Below are positions 50,937-59,078 of a stretch of DNA of 64,000 nt, piece after piece; positions within the stretch are counted from its first letter, which is position 1; every line of letters starts with the position of its first letter. Source of the stretch: Chitinophagaceae bacterium (lineage in GTDB: Bacteria > Bacteroidota > Bacteroidia > Chitinophagales > Chitinophagaceae). A program made the translations under genes and the position numbers. The stretch spans positions 307,559-371,558 of the forward strand of contig JANPZZ010000018.1 of the NCBI GenBank assembly GCA_024707305.1, in the 5' to 3' direction. Under the pieces are notes generated by a model. It was not told the DNA's origin. It saw only the letters and a program-made list of their open reading frames with translations, and made no database searches.

Positions 50937-51958
50937 TGAAGACGCTGTTGAAACATACCGGTTTTATTTTGCTGTTGTTGCTGACAACACAGTCGTCTGT
51001 GCGTGCGCAGGATATACATTTCTCCCAGTTTTTTGAAACACCTGTTCTCCGCAACCCGGGGCTCGCAGGTATTTTTACAGGTGATTATCGTGTGCAGGCC
51101 GTTTATCGCGATCAGTGGCGCAGCGTTACGGATGGTTACAAAACCGTTTCACTGAATGGCGAATACAAATTACCCATTGGCAAAATGGATGATTTTATCA
51201 CACTCGGTGGACAGGTTTTGTTTGATCGTGCAGGTACGGCATCGCTTACGCAAACCAGCCTGATGCCTGTATTGAATTATCACAAATCATTAAGCACAGA
51301 AAAAAACCGCTATCTCTCGCTCGGTTTTATGGGCGGTGTGGTGAACCGCAATTTTGACCGAAGCAAAATGATTACGGATGGAAATTATAATGGCGGTGGC
51401 GACAATGAGCCAACGGTTGCTCCCAACTATACCTATCTCGACGGAAGTGTGGGCATGAGTTTTAATTCAAACCTGACCGACGATCCTGAAGACAATTATT
51501 ATCTCGGCGTGGCTTATCATCATTTTACCAAACCACGCAATTCATTTTTCCGCGACCCGAGTATTGAACTCAATCCAAAATGGGTGGGATCTGCAGGTTT
51601 CCGTTTTGGTGTAACCGAATGGTCGTACATCACCATACAGGCCGATCATTCCATGCAGAAGAAATACCAGGAAACGATAACCGGTGCTATGTATGGATTG
51701 AAGTTGGGTGGCGACATCGATAATCCCGATTATGTGGTGCACGGCGGATTATTTCTGCGCTGGAGCGATGCGTTCATACCCGTCGTTAAAGTTGATTACA
51801 ACGGTTTCACTTTTGCATTTAGCTACGATGTAAATATTTCTAAACTCAAACCTGCCAGTTTGGGCCGCGGTGGCTTTGAGTTCTCACTCTCCTACACAGG
51901 CTTTGTTCCACACAGGAACAATTCGGCACTCAATGCGGTGTTATGTCCCCGCTTTTGA
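50936..51958 (+). CDS. PorP/SprF-family type IX secretion membrane protein
   Basis: A 340-residue outer-membrane beta-barrel. A signal peptide (HTGFILLLLLTTQSSVRAQ) is followed by the family start DIHFSQFFETPVLRNPGLAGIFTGDYRVQAVYRDQW, many amphipathic strands and an aromatic end. PorP/SprF proteins sit at the outer membrane and anchor or secrete the type B-CTD protein encoded just upstream, so this pair is likely dedicated. Translationally coupled (TAATG). Confidence 0.95.
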   Translation: MKTLLKHTGFILLLLLTTQSSVRAQDIHFSQFFETPVLRNPGLAGIFTGDYRVQAVYRDQWRSVTDGYKTVSLNGEYKLPIGKMDDFITLGGQVLFDRAGTASLTQTSLMPVLNYHKSLSTEKNRYLSLGFMGGVVNRNFDRSKMITDGNYNGGGDNEPTVAPNYTYLDGSVGMSFNSNLTDDPEDNYYLGVAYHHFTKPRNSFFRDPSIELNPKWVGSAGFRFGVTEWSYITIQADHSMQKKYQETITGAMYGLKLGGDIDNPDYVVHGGLFLRWSDAFIPVVKVDYNGFTFAFSYDVNISKLKPASLGRGGFEFSLSYTGFVPHRNNSALNAVLCPRF

Positions 51959-52100
51959 CCCGTTCTTTTTAAAAGTCTAAACAATTGTTAAATGAGACTT
52001 TTCTACCAGTTCTAACCCGCTGATTGATAACTTTTTTCGATTTATCGTAATTCTACGTTGTCTAAATCGATTTTAGGTTCTATTATTGTCATAATAAATG

Positions 52101-52108
52101 TAAATTTG
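52101..52108 (+). promoter_or_regulatory. -7 box just upstream of the small T9SS-CTD protein
   Basis: TAAATTTG matches TAnnTTTG. The predicted start falls at about 52115, on the TTG that opens the only frame, so the mRNA would be leaderless or nearly so. No good -33 TTTG is seen. Confidence 0.45.
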
Positions 52109-52113
52109 TTTCG

Positions 52114-52455
52114 TTGACACGAACGCTACCCATACTATCCTTTATTCTGCTGATGAGCCTTGGCACTTTTGCCCAGGGTGGCGGTCGTACGCCATTGCCG
52201 GATAATGGAAAATCGGTAAAGTTCTATCCCAACCCCGCAACAACAGCCATCACGTTTGATCTGCAAGGTTCTTATCAACCCGGTCTTACTGTTTCTATTT
52301 TTAGTTTTCTTGGTAAGAAAATGGCAGAAACCAAGAACATGGCGGAGAAAACAAATATCTCGCTTAGCAACTTCAATCGCGGAGTTTATATCTTCTACAT
52401 TACCGATGCCAGTGGCAAAGTACTGGATAATGGAAAATTCCAGGTTAGCAACTAA
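52114..52455 (+). CDS. Small exported protein consisting of a T9SS type A sorting domain
   Basis: 113 residues: a signal peptide (TLPILSFILLMSLGTFAQ) followed almost at once by a type A CTD (VKFYPNPATTAITFDL, LTVSIFSFLGKKMAE, LSNFNRGVYIFYITD, GKFQVSN). There is no separate passenger domain. The frame opens with TTG; either this is a true TTG start or an ATG has been altered by a sequence error. It follows the PorP/SprF gene by 155 nt and has its own -7 box. Confidence 0.85.
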   Translation: MTRTLPILSFILLMSLGTFAQGGGRTPLPDNGKSVKFYPNPATTAITFDLQGSYQPGLTVSIFSFLGKKMAETKNMAEKTNISLSNFNRGVYIFYITDASGKVLDNGKFQVSN

Positions 52456-52514
52456 CGCGGTTTTATTCCCGAATTTATTTTTTATTTCTTTCTAATAATG
52501 TTCCGGCTATCGGA

Positions 52515-53687
52515 TCAGAGTACCTGTACAATCAGGAATTTCAGGTATTGCGTCATGTCGAGCCCACGAATGATCGGATGATCTGAAGCCTGCGCCTGGA
52601 ATGTAACCTGACGTATACGACGGCGCGCATCTTTTGCGGCCATATCGATGGTTTGTAAAAACAGGTCGGCATTCACGAGGTTGGTGCATGATGAAGTAAC
52701 GAGAAAACCACCGGGTTTCACAAGTTTCATACCTCGCAAGTTGATCTCTTTATAACCCGTAATTGCTTTCTGTATGGTTTCGCGGCTTTTTGTAAAAGCA
52801 GGAGGATCGAGCATCACCACATCATACTGGCGGCCTTCACGCGACCATTGCTTTAAAACATCAAAAGCATTGGCCACTTCAAATCGAACAATATTCTCTA
52901 ATCCGTTTAACGCAGCATTGCGGTTGGCCTGTTCTACCGCATTGGCCGAAATATCAAGCCCCAGCACTGATTTGGCGCCGTAATGCGCCGCATGTATTTC
53001 AAATGTTCCGGTATAGGTAAACGCGCCTAATACATCGGCACCTTTTACAAAATGCTGAATGGCGCGGCGGTTATCACGTTGATCGAGAAAATATCCGGTT
53101 TTCTGTCCCTGGTCGAGATCAACATGGAACTTCAAACCATTTTCTTCGATGATGATTTTTGTATCGAATGGTTCCGACAAAAATCCTTTTACCTGTGGCA
53201 GTCCTTCCAGCTCACGTACGGGCACATCGTTGCGCTCATAAATTCCTTTTGGGCTGAAAATGGTTTGCAGCGCTTTTACAATCGCGGGTTTCCATTTATC
53301 CATACCCAGGGTGAGGGTCTGCAAAACAAAGTAATCATTGAACTTGTCAATGATCAGTTGTGGCATATAATCAGCTTCACCAAACACCAGGCGGCAGTTT
53401 TCCGTATAGCCCAGTTTCTGGCGGTAATTCCAGCATTCCTGCAGGCGCTTCTGGAAGAACGCTTCATTTACCTCATCCTGCTTATCACGCGTGAGCAGTC
53501 GCACCACAATTTGTGACTGGGGGTTGAAATAACCTTTTCCCAGGAACTTCTGGTCATGCGTCTGCACTTCCACGATATCGCCGGGCTGGATGTTCTCGTC
53601 AGTTTTATCCACTTCATTTCCAAAAACCCAGGGGTGACCATTCGCGATGCGTGGTGCTATCTTTCGCTTTAAAATTACTTTTTGCAT
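52515..53687 (-). CDS. Class I SAM-dependent rRNA methyltransferase, RlmI-like
   Basis: 390 residues from the ATG at 53685-53687 (MQKVILKRKIAPRIANGHPWVFGNEV). It has an N-terminal PUA domain, a central EEHEED-like domain (GIYERNDVPVRELEGL, GQKTGYFLDQRDNR), then a Rossmann methyltransferase: VLGAFTYTGTFEIHAAHYGA, LGLDISANAVE, DVVMLDPPAFTKSR and the catalytic Cys in VTSSCTNLV. RlmI forms m5C1962 in 23S rRNA; the exact target here is inferred from the family. Intact and divergent from grpE. Confidence 0.92.
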   Translation of the reverse strand: MQKVILKRKIAPRIANGHPWVFGNEVDKTDENIQPGDIVEVQTHDQKFLGKGYFNPQSQIVVRLLTRDKQDEVNEAFFQKRLQECWNYRQKLGYTENCRLVFGEADYMPQLIIDKFNDYFVLQTLTLGMDKWKPAIVKALQTIFSPKGIYERNDVPVRELEGLPQVKGFLSEPFDTKIIIEENGLKFHVDLDQGQKTGYFLDQRDNRRAIQHFVKGADVLGAFTYTGTFEIHAAHYGAKSVLGLDISANAVEQANRNAALNGLENIVRFEVANAFDVLKQWSREGRQYDVVMLDPPAFTKSRETIQKAITGYKEINLRGMKLVKPGGFLVTSSCTNLVNADLFLQTIDMAAKDARRRIRQVTFQAQASDHPIIRGLDMTQYLKFLIVQVL

Positions 53688-53697
53688 AATGAGAGCG

Positions 53698-53705
53698 CAA
53701 AGGTA
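53698..53705 (-). promoter_or_regulatory. -7 box of the RlmI-like gene
   Basis: Reads TACCTTTG on the minus strand, an exact TAnnTTTG, 10 nt before the ATG. It implies a leader of only a few bases. Confidence 0.5.
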
Positions 53706-53773
53706 GGTCAAATGCAATGATGGTTATCATTTGTCACCCTCCCTTGCCCGGATCCCGTCAATTTGTCCTGCTA

Positions 53774-53809
53774 CTGCCATTGGCAGTATTATTGACAAGC
53801 TTACCTTTG
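53774..53809 (+). promoter_or_regulatory. grpE promoter with a 13-nt palindrome over the -33 region
   Basis: TACCTTTG at 53802-53809 is an exact -7 box 17 nt before the grpE ATG. About 20 nt upstream, in the -33 position, lies CTGCCATTGGCAG (53774-53786), a perfect palindrome with a 1-nt centre. It is flanked more loosely by TTGTC (53763-53767) and GACAA (53794-53798). A repressor bound there would block the -33 contact, so it is a candidate stress operator. It is not a CIRCE element (no TTAGCACTC). Confidence 0.55.
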
Positions 53810-53826
53810 CAAACAATTTGTACAAG

Positions 53827-54399
53827 ATGGCAGAAAATGAAGTAAACAATCCGGAAATGGAATCAGCTGAAAACCAGCCGGGAATTGACATTAACGCAGA
53901 TGAAAACCAGCATGGAACGACACATTTGAGTGAGCCGCTGGAATCGGAACCTGAATTGGAAAAGCTGCGGACAGAATTGCAGGAATCGAAAGAGCGCTAT
54001 TTGCGCCTGGCAGCGGAGTTTGATAACTACCGCCGTCGCACATCAAAAGAGCGCGTGGAACTGATTCAGACCGCAGGAAAAGAGATTATCAGCGAATTGC
54101 TGCCGGTACTGGATGACTGGGACCGTGCGGAGAAACAATTTGCCAATGACGTGGAAGCAGGCGCTTTCCGTGAAGGCATTTCCCTGATATTTCACAAGCT
54201 GAAAAATACATTGCAGGCGCGGGGTTTGAAACCTATGGAAGCTGCAGGAAAAGAATTTGATGCAGAACTTCACGAAGCCATTACCCAGATCGATGCGCCT
54301 ACGCCCGATTTGCAGGGCAAAGTGGTGGATGAAGTAGAAAAAGGATATTACCTGGGCGACAAAATTATTCGCCACGCGAAAGTTGTTGTGGGAAAATAG
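53827..54399 (+). CDS. grpE: GrpE nucleotide exchange factor
   Basis: 190 residues from the ATG at 53827. An acidic, disordered N-terminus (1-45) is followed by a long coiled-coil (LEKLRTELQESKERYLRLAAEFDNYRRRTSKER) and the beta-domain (GKEFDAELHEAITQIDAP, VVDEVEKGYYLGDKIIRHAKVVVGK). It ejects ADP from DnaK. dnaJ follows after 27 nt; dnaK is not in the window. Confidence 0.95.
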   Translation: MAENEVNNPEMESAENQPGIDINADENQHGTTHLSEPLESEPELEKLRTELQESKERYLRLAAEFDNYRRRTSKERVELIQTAGKEIISELLPVLDDWDRAEKQFANDVEAGAFREGISLIFHKLKNTLQARGLKPMEAAGKEFDAELHEAITQIDAPTPDLQGKVVDEVEKGYYLGDKIIRHAKVVVGK

Positions 54400-54426
54400 G
54401 ACGATAGCGAGATAACAAATTTTAAG

Positions 54427-55584
54427 ATGAAGCGTGATTATTATGAAATACTCGGTGTAAGCAAAGGAGCCACAGCCGATGAAATTAAAAAAGCATACCG
54501 CAAGGTAGCGATGCAATATCACCCCGACCGCAATCCGGGTGATAAAGCCGCTGAGGAAAAGTTTAAAGAAGCTGCGGAAGCTTATGAAGTATTGAGTGAT
54601 GCTGACAAGCGCGCACAGTATGACCGCTACGGCCATGCGGGCGTAGGCAGCCAGGCACGCGGATTTGGCGGCGGCGCCGGTATGAACATGGATGATATCT
54701 TCAGCCAGTTTGGAGATATTTTCGGCGACGACATTTTTGGAAACTTTTTTGGTGGACAACAACGTGGCCGCGGCGGACAACGTGCAAGAGGTGTTCGTGG
54801 CAGCAACCTGCGCGTAAAACTCAAACTCACCTACGAGGAAATAGCCAAAGGTGTTACAAAGAACATCAAGGTAAAAAAATATGTAACCTGCCAAACCTGT
54901 AACGGCAATGGCGCCAAAGACAAAAACAGTGTACAAACCTGTGGCACCTGTGGCGGCAGCGGACAGGTAAGAAAGGTGCAGAATACTTTCCTGGGACAAA
55001 TGCAAACCGTTACCACCTGCCCTACCTGTAATGGTGAAGGCACAACGGTAACTGCAAAATGCGGTACCTGTAAAGGTGAAGGACGTCAGTATGCTGAAGA
55101 AACAGTAAGCATCGATATCCCCGCTGGTGTACAGGACGGAATGCAGCTGAATGTAAACGGTCGTGGTAATGCAGGTGAACGTGGTGGCCCTACTGGCGAC
55201 CTCATCATCCTGATAGAAGAAGAATCACATAAGGAATTGCAGCGTGATGGATTAAATGTAGCCTATGACCTGCATATCTCTTTCCCTGATGCTGTTTTTG
55301 GCACACAGGTGGAAGTGCCTACCATTGACGGAAGGGCGAAAATCAAAATCCCGGCAGGAACACAGAGCGGAAAAATCTTCCGACTAAAGGGAAAAGGTTT
55401 TCCGGCAGTAAATTCGTACGAGAAAGGTGATCAGTTGATCCATGTGAGCATCTGGACACCCCAGCACCTCAGCGCCGATGAAAAAGCTGCACTGGAAAAA
55501 CTGGCGCAATCTTCGAATTTTAAACCGAGTCCCGATAAAAACGAAAAAGGATTCTTTGATAAAATAAGGGAAATGTTTTCCTGA
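54427..55584 (+). CDS. dnaJ: Chaperone DnaJ
   Basis: 385 residues. J domain with HPD ([11 protein letters not shown]) at the N-terminus, G/F linker ([21 protein letters not shown]), four CxxCxGxG-type zinc motifs ([32 protein letters not shown]), then C-terminal substrate domains ([33 protein letters not shown]). Intact, and in an operon with grpE. Confidence 0.97.
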   Translation: MKRDYYEILGVSKGATADEIKKAYRKVAMQYHPDRNPGDKAAEEKFKEAAEAYEVLSDADKRAQYDRYGHAGVGSQARGFGGGAGMNMDDIFSQFGDIFGDDIFGNFFGGQQRGRGGQRARGVRGSNLRVKLKLTYEEIAKGVTKNIKVKKYVTCQTCNGNGAKDKNSVQTCGTCGGSGQVRKVQNTFLGQMQTVTTCPTCNGEGTTVTAKCGTCKGEGRQYAEETVSIDIPAGVQDGMQLNVNGRGNAGERGGPTGDLIILIEEESHKELQRDGLNVAYDLHISFPDAVFGTQVEVPTIDGRAKIKIPAGTQSGKIFRLKGKGFPAVNSYEKGDQLIHVSIWTPQHLSADEKAALEKLAQSSNFKPSPDKNEKGFFDKIREMFS

Positions 55585-55663
55585 AAAATAGAAGCTACAG
55601 GGTGATGAATTCAACTTTCAATCCATTAACTTGTTGCTCAATTAACATAACAATACCTGAAAC

Positions 55664-56359
55664 ATGAGCTTTAATTCTGAATTTGAAAAATACGCGGTGA
55701 AACATCATGGTATTTCCAGCAATACGCTTAACAGCTATGGAAATCACCTGGTGACGGCTATGACACCCAATATCATTGAAGAACGTCCGATGAATGTGGC
55801 GGTAATGGATGTGTACAGCCGTTTGATGATGGACCGTATCATTTTCCTGGGTTATCCGATCAACGATGAAATCGCAAACATCGTAACAGCACAGTTGCTG
55901 TTCCTGGATTCAACCGACCGCACTCGTGATATTAACATGTACATCAATAGCCCCGGCGGCAGCGTTTATTCAGGACTTGGTGTTTACGACACCATGCAAT
56001 ATGTTACTCCAGATGTAGCAACGATCTGCATTGGCATGGCAGCTTCAATGGCCTGCGTATTGCTCGGAGCCGGTACTAAAGGCAAACGTGCTGCACTGAA
56101 GCACTCACGCATCATGATGCACCAGCCCAGTGGCGCTATTGGCGGACAGGCTAGTGACATTGAGATCACCGTGAATGAAATCCGTAAACTGAAAGTTGAA
56201 TTATACGAAGTGGTAAACTACCACACTGGCAAACCCGTTGACCAGATTGAACGCGACTTTGACCGTGATAAATGGATGACGGCTACTGAAGCAAAAGAAT
56301 ATGGTTTGGTGGATGAAGTATTGCTGATTAATCCACGCAAAGACAAAAAAGACCATTAA
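55664..56359 (+). CDS. clpP: ATP-dependent Clp protease proteolytic subunit ClpP (first copy)
   Basis: 231 residues with an N-terminal extension typical of the phylum. Catalytic Ser in CIGMAASMACVLL, His in RIMMHQPSGAIGGQA and Asp in DRDKWMTATEAKEYGLVDEV. INSPGGSVYSGL is the substrate-binding strand. Intact. The second ClpP gene starts 31 nt later. Confidence 0.97.
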   Translation: MSFNSEFEKYAVKHHGISSNTLNSYGNHLVTAMTPNIIEERPMNVAVMDVYSRLMMDRIIFLGYPINDEIANIVTAQLLFLDSTDRTRDINMYINSPGGSVYSGLGVYDTMQYVTPDVATICIGMAASMACVLLGAGTKGKRAALKHSRIMMHQPSGAIGGQASDIEITVNEIRKLKVELYEVVNYHTGKPVDQIERDFDRDKWMTATEAKEYGLVDEVLLINPRKDKKDH

Positions 56360-56390
56360 TTCCCTTACTCACCAATAAATTTAACTTAGT

Positions 56391-57027
56391 ATGTTATTCG
56401 ATAAAAAATATAGCCGACCCGACTGGAAGATGGACGAGGAAGAGGAAGAAAAAAGAAGAGCAGCCGAAGTCGGACCTGATGATGTTCAGTAAAAAACTGG
56501 AAAAATATTTCTTCGACAACCGCGCAGTTTACCTGTGGGGTGTTGTAGACGACAAGAGCGCGAAAGATGTGGTATCGAAACTGTTGCTGCTCGACTACGA
56601 TAAGCCAGGAGAAGAAATTAAGTTTTATATCAACAGCCCGGGTGGTGTGGTTACCAGCGGTATGGTCATTTATGATACCATGAAAATGATCAAGAGCCCT
56701 GTGAGCACTATCTGTATGGGACTGGCAGCCAGCATGGGAAGTATCCTGCTGAGTGGCGGTGCCAAAGGAAGTCGTTATATCTACCCCCACGGTGAGGTAA
56801 TGATTCACCAGCCTTCGCTGGGTGGTTTCATCCGCGGTGTGAGTACGGATCTGGAAATCCAGGCCCGTCAGACCAAGAAAGTAAAGGAAATGGGTGCTAA
56901 GATCCTGGCTGAAAACTGCGGCAAATCAATTGAGCAGGTAATGAAGGATTTTGACCGCGATTACTGGATGGATCCCGAAGAAGCGGTACAATACGGCATC
57001 GTAGATAAGATTATTACGAATTTGTAA
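56391..57027 (+). CDS. clpP: ClpP, second adjacent copy (one frameshift near the N-terminus)
   Basis: About 211 residues from the ATG at 56391: MLFDKKYSRPDWKMDEEEEE, then one A too many in the run at 56448-56453, then EEQPKSDLMMFSKKLEKYFFDNRAV. The triad is complete: Ser in CMGLAASMGSILL, His in VMIHQPSLGG and Asp in DRDYWMDPEEAVQYGIVDKI. The acidic N-terminal extension differs from the first copy. The two may form a mixed ClpP1P2 barrel; clpX follows. Confidence 0.92.
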
Positions 57028-57063
57028 TCGTATATTTATCAAGCTAATAAATAGATTTCATTA

Positions 57064-57092
57064 AAAACCGTCCATTTACCGGCGGTTTTTTA
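57064..57092 (+). terminator. Terminator after the second clpP
   Basis: Stem AAAACCG (57064-57070) / CGGTTTT (57083-57089) with a T run, 37 nt past the stop. It separates the clpP pair from clpX, which therefore has its own promoter in 57093-57214. Confidence 0.7.
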
Positions 57093-57214
57093 ATTTTGTA
57101 GGCGTTTATACATGTTCGGGATGGGGGGTTAGCGTAGGCTCAAAACAGGAATGATTTTAGCCTTACCATCATGACCCGGACAAAGTACAACCCCCAAATA
57201 CAGTAAATAAATAC

Positions 57215-58472
57215 ATGGCAAAGACTATTTTACATTGTTCATTTTGTGGCCGCACGCGCGAGGAAGTAAAGATCCTGATTGCGGGCCAGGAAGGGCATAT
57301 CTGCGAAAATTGCGTGGAACATGCCCGTGAAATTATCGAGCAGGAACTGATGGTGCGCGATGAAAAATCATCTCCCACATCTTTCAAACTCACAATTAAG
57401 AAACCGGTAGAAATTAAGAAGTTCCTCGACGAGTATGTGATAGGCCAGGACGAAGCGAAGAAAGTACTGGCAGTAGCGGTTTATAATCACTACAAACGCT
57501 TACAACAACGCAACGGTGAAACAACGGTAAGCACTTCCAACAACGAAATTGAAATTGAAAAAAGCAATATCGTAATGGTGGGTGAAACCGGTACTGGTAA
57601 AACATTGCTGGCAAAAAGTATCGCCCGCATGTTGAATGTTCCTTTCGCCATTGTAGATGCAACTGTATTTACAGAAGCTGGTTATGTAGGTGAAGACGTG
57701 GAAAGCATTCTCACACGCCTGTTGCAGGTTTGCAATTACGATGTGAATGCTGCAGAGCGCGGAATCGTATATATCGACGAGATTGATAAGATCGCACGCA
57801 AAGGCGATAATCCTTCTATCACTCGCGATGTGAGTGGTGAAGGTGTACAACAGGGTATGCTGAAACTGCTGGAAGGAACGGATGTGCTGGTTCCACCACA
57901 GGGAGGCCGTAAACACCCCGAGCAAAAACTCATTAAGATCAACACCCAGAATATCCTTTTCATTTGCGGTGGTGCATTTGATGGCATTGATAAAATCATT
58001 GCACGTCGTGTACAAACCAATACCATTGGATTTAATGTGGATAAGGATCTGCAGGACAATATGAAGAAGAACCTGCTGCGTTATGTAAATGCACAGGATC
58101 TGAAATCATTTGGATTGATTCCTGAATTGCTGGGTCGCTTACCCGTTGTTACACACCTCGATCCTTTGGATGCTTCTACCCTGCGTGCAATTCTTACACA
58201 ACCAAAGAATGCATTGATCAAACAATACCGCAGGCTGTTTGAAATGGAAGGTATTGACCTGCTGATTGAAGATGAGGTTCTCGACTTTATGGTAGAAAAA
58301 GCAGTAGAATATAAACTGGGTGCACGTGGATTGCGTAGCATTTGCGAAGGCATTTTAACCGACGCTATGTTTGAACTGCCATCATCAGAAGAAAAAACAA
58401 TTTTCACTCAGCCTCGACTATGCTAAACGCAAGTTTGATAAGAGCAAGCTGAGCCTGGTAAAAGCAGCATAA
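57215..58472 (+). CDS. clpX: ATP-dependent Clp protease ATP-binding subunit ClpX (C-terminal frameshift)
   Basis: About 418 residues. N-terminal C4 zinc domain ([12 protein letters not shown]...[11 protein letters not shown]), Walker [18 protein letters not shown], Walker [14 protein letters not shown], pore loop in [17 protein letters not shown], sensor [14 protein letters not shown] and the sensor-2 arginine in [14 protein letters not shown]. The stop at 58426 is false: one base lost or gained in the A/T runs near 58397 restores [23 protein letters not shown], ending at 58472. It unfolds substrates for ClpP. Confidence 0.96.
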
Positions 58473-58520
58473 TTAAAAGGGAATTCGTTTTCCAACATTA
58501 TTATCCCTATAGAATAAAAC

Positions 58521-58556
58521 AAACCTGTAACGGCGCGAGCTATTACAGGTTTTTTA
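58521..58556 (+). terminator. clpX terminator
   Basis: A 10-bp perfect stem AAACCTGTAA / TTACAGGTTT with a 12-nt loop and a run of six Ts, 48 nt past the repaired clpX stop. Confidence 0.85.
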
Positions 58557-58671
58557 TTTAGGCTACAATCAGAATCGGGTTCAGTTTGGAACAAACATTG
58601 TGTGATAGAATTAGATGACTATCCTATCTTCGGGATGTTATTCCAAATGCTTCATTTATAAAAAATACGAT

Positions 58672-58818
58672 ATGCAGGAACTAATTGAAAAGTTGAAAAC
58701 GGATGCAGGCCTTACCGACGAACAGGCGAAGAAAGCTGTTGAAACAATCAAAAACTATGTGGTTGAGAAATTTCCGATGCTCGAAGGTGCTGTAGGAAGT
58801 TTATTTGGTCAGGGCTGA
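58672..58818 (+). CDS. 48-residue helical micro-protein
   Basis: Starts at the ATG at 58672 (MQELIEKLKTDAGLTDEQAKKAVETI...). The sequence is strongly helical and ends PMLEGAVGSLFGQG, like the short DUF2267/DUF2780-style proteins of Bacteroidota. The frame upstream to 58615 has no support. Function unknown. It lies 200 nt after clpX and past its terminator, so it is a separate unit. Confidence 0.6.
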   Translation: MQELIEKLKTDAGLTDEQAKKAVETIKNYVVEKFPMLEGAVGSLFGQG

Positions 58819-58842
58819 GAGCAGCCCCGGCCATTGCTCATT

Positions 58843-58967
58843 TAACGTATTGACCTGCATTTCTTGCCGCGCGGGTTATTGGCGGCTTCATATGGCGTCA
58901 TAGCCCGGCTACAAGACTCAAAAATGATAATCAGTATCAGTGCCCAGAGAATGGTCGTTTTTTTCAT
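58843..58967 (-). CDS. Small lipoprotein of about 41 residues (one frameshift)
   Basis: Not found by simple ORF calling because of one lost base. The ATG at 58965-58967 gives MKKTTILWALILIII. Adding one base near 58918 joins LSSC, a lipobox with the lipidated Cys, to SRAMTPYEAANNPRGKKCRSIR and a stop at 58843. The C-terminal GKKCRSIR tail looks conserved in character. Lies downstream of the kinase cluster on the same strand, 111 nt after its last gene. Confidence 0.6.
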
Positions 58968-59078
58968 TTGTATCGGATTAGGAGCACAAAATAGAATATC
59001 CATTTTTGAATAACGAAGGGAAACACGCCTGAAATACGCGGTAACGTATAAGGATTAATCCTATCGTAAATCTGCGGA

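Noticed and set aside
54043..55005. A 320-codon open frame antisense to grpE and dnaJ
   Set aside because: Long by chance opposite GC-rich conserved coding sequence; grpE and dnaJ on the other strand have complete family motifs.
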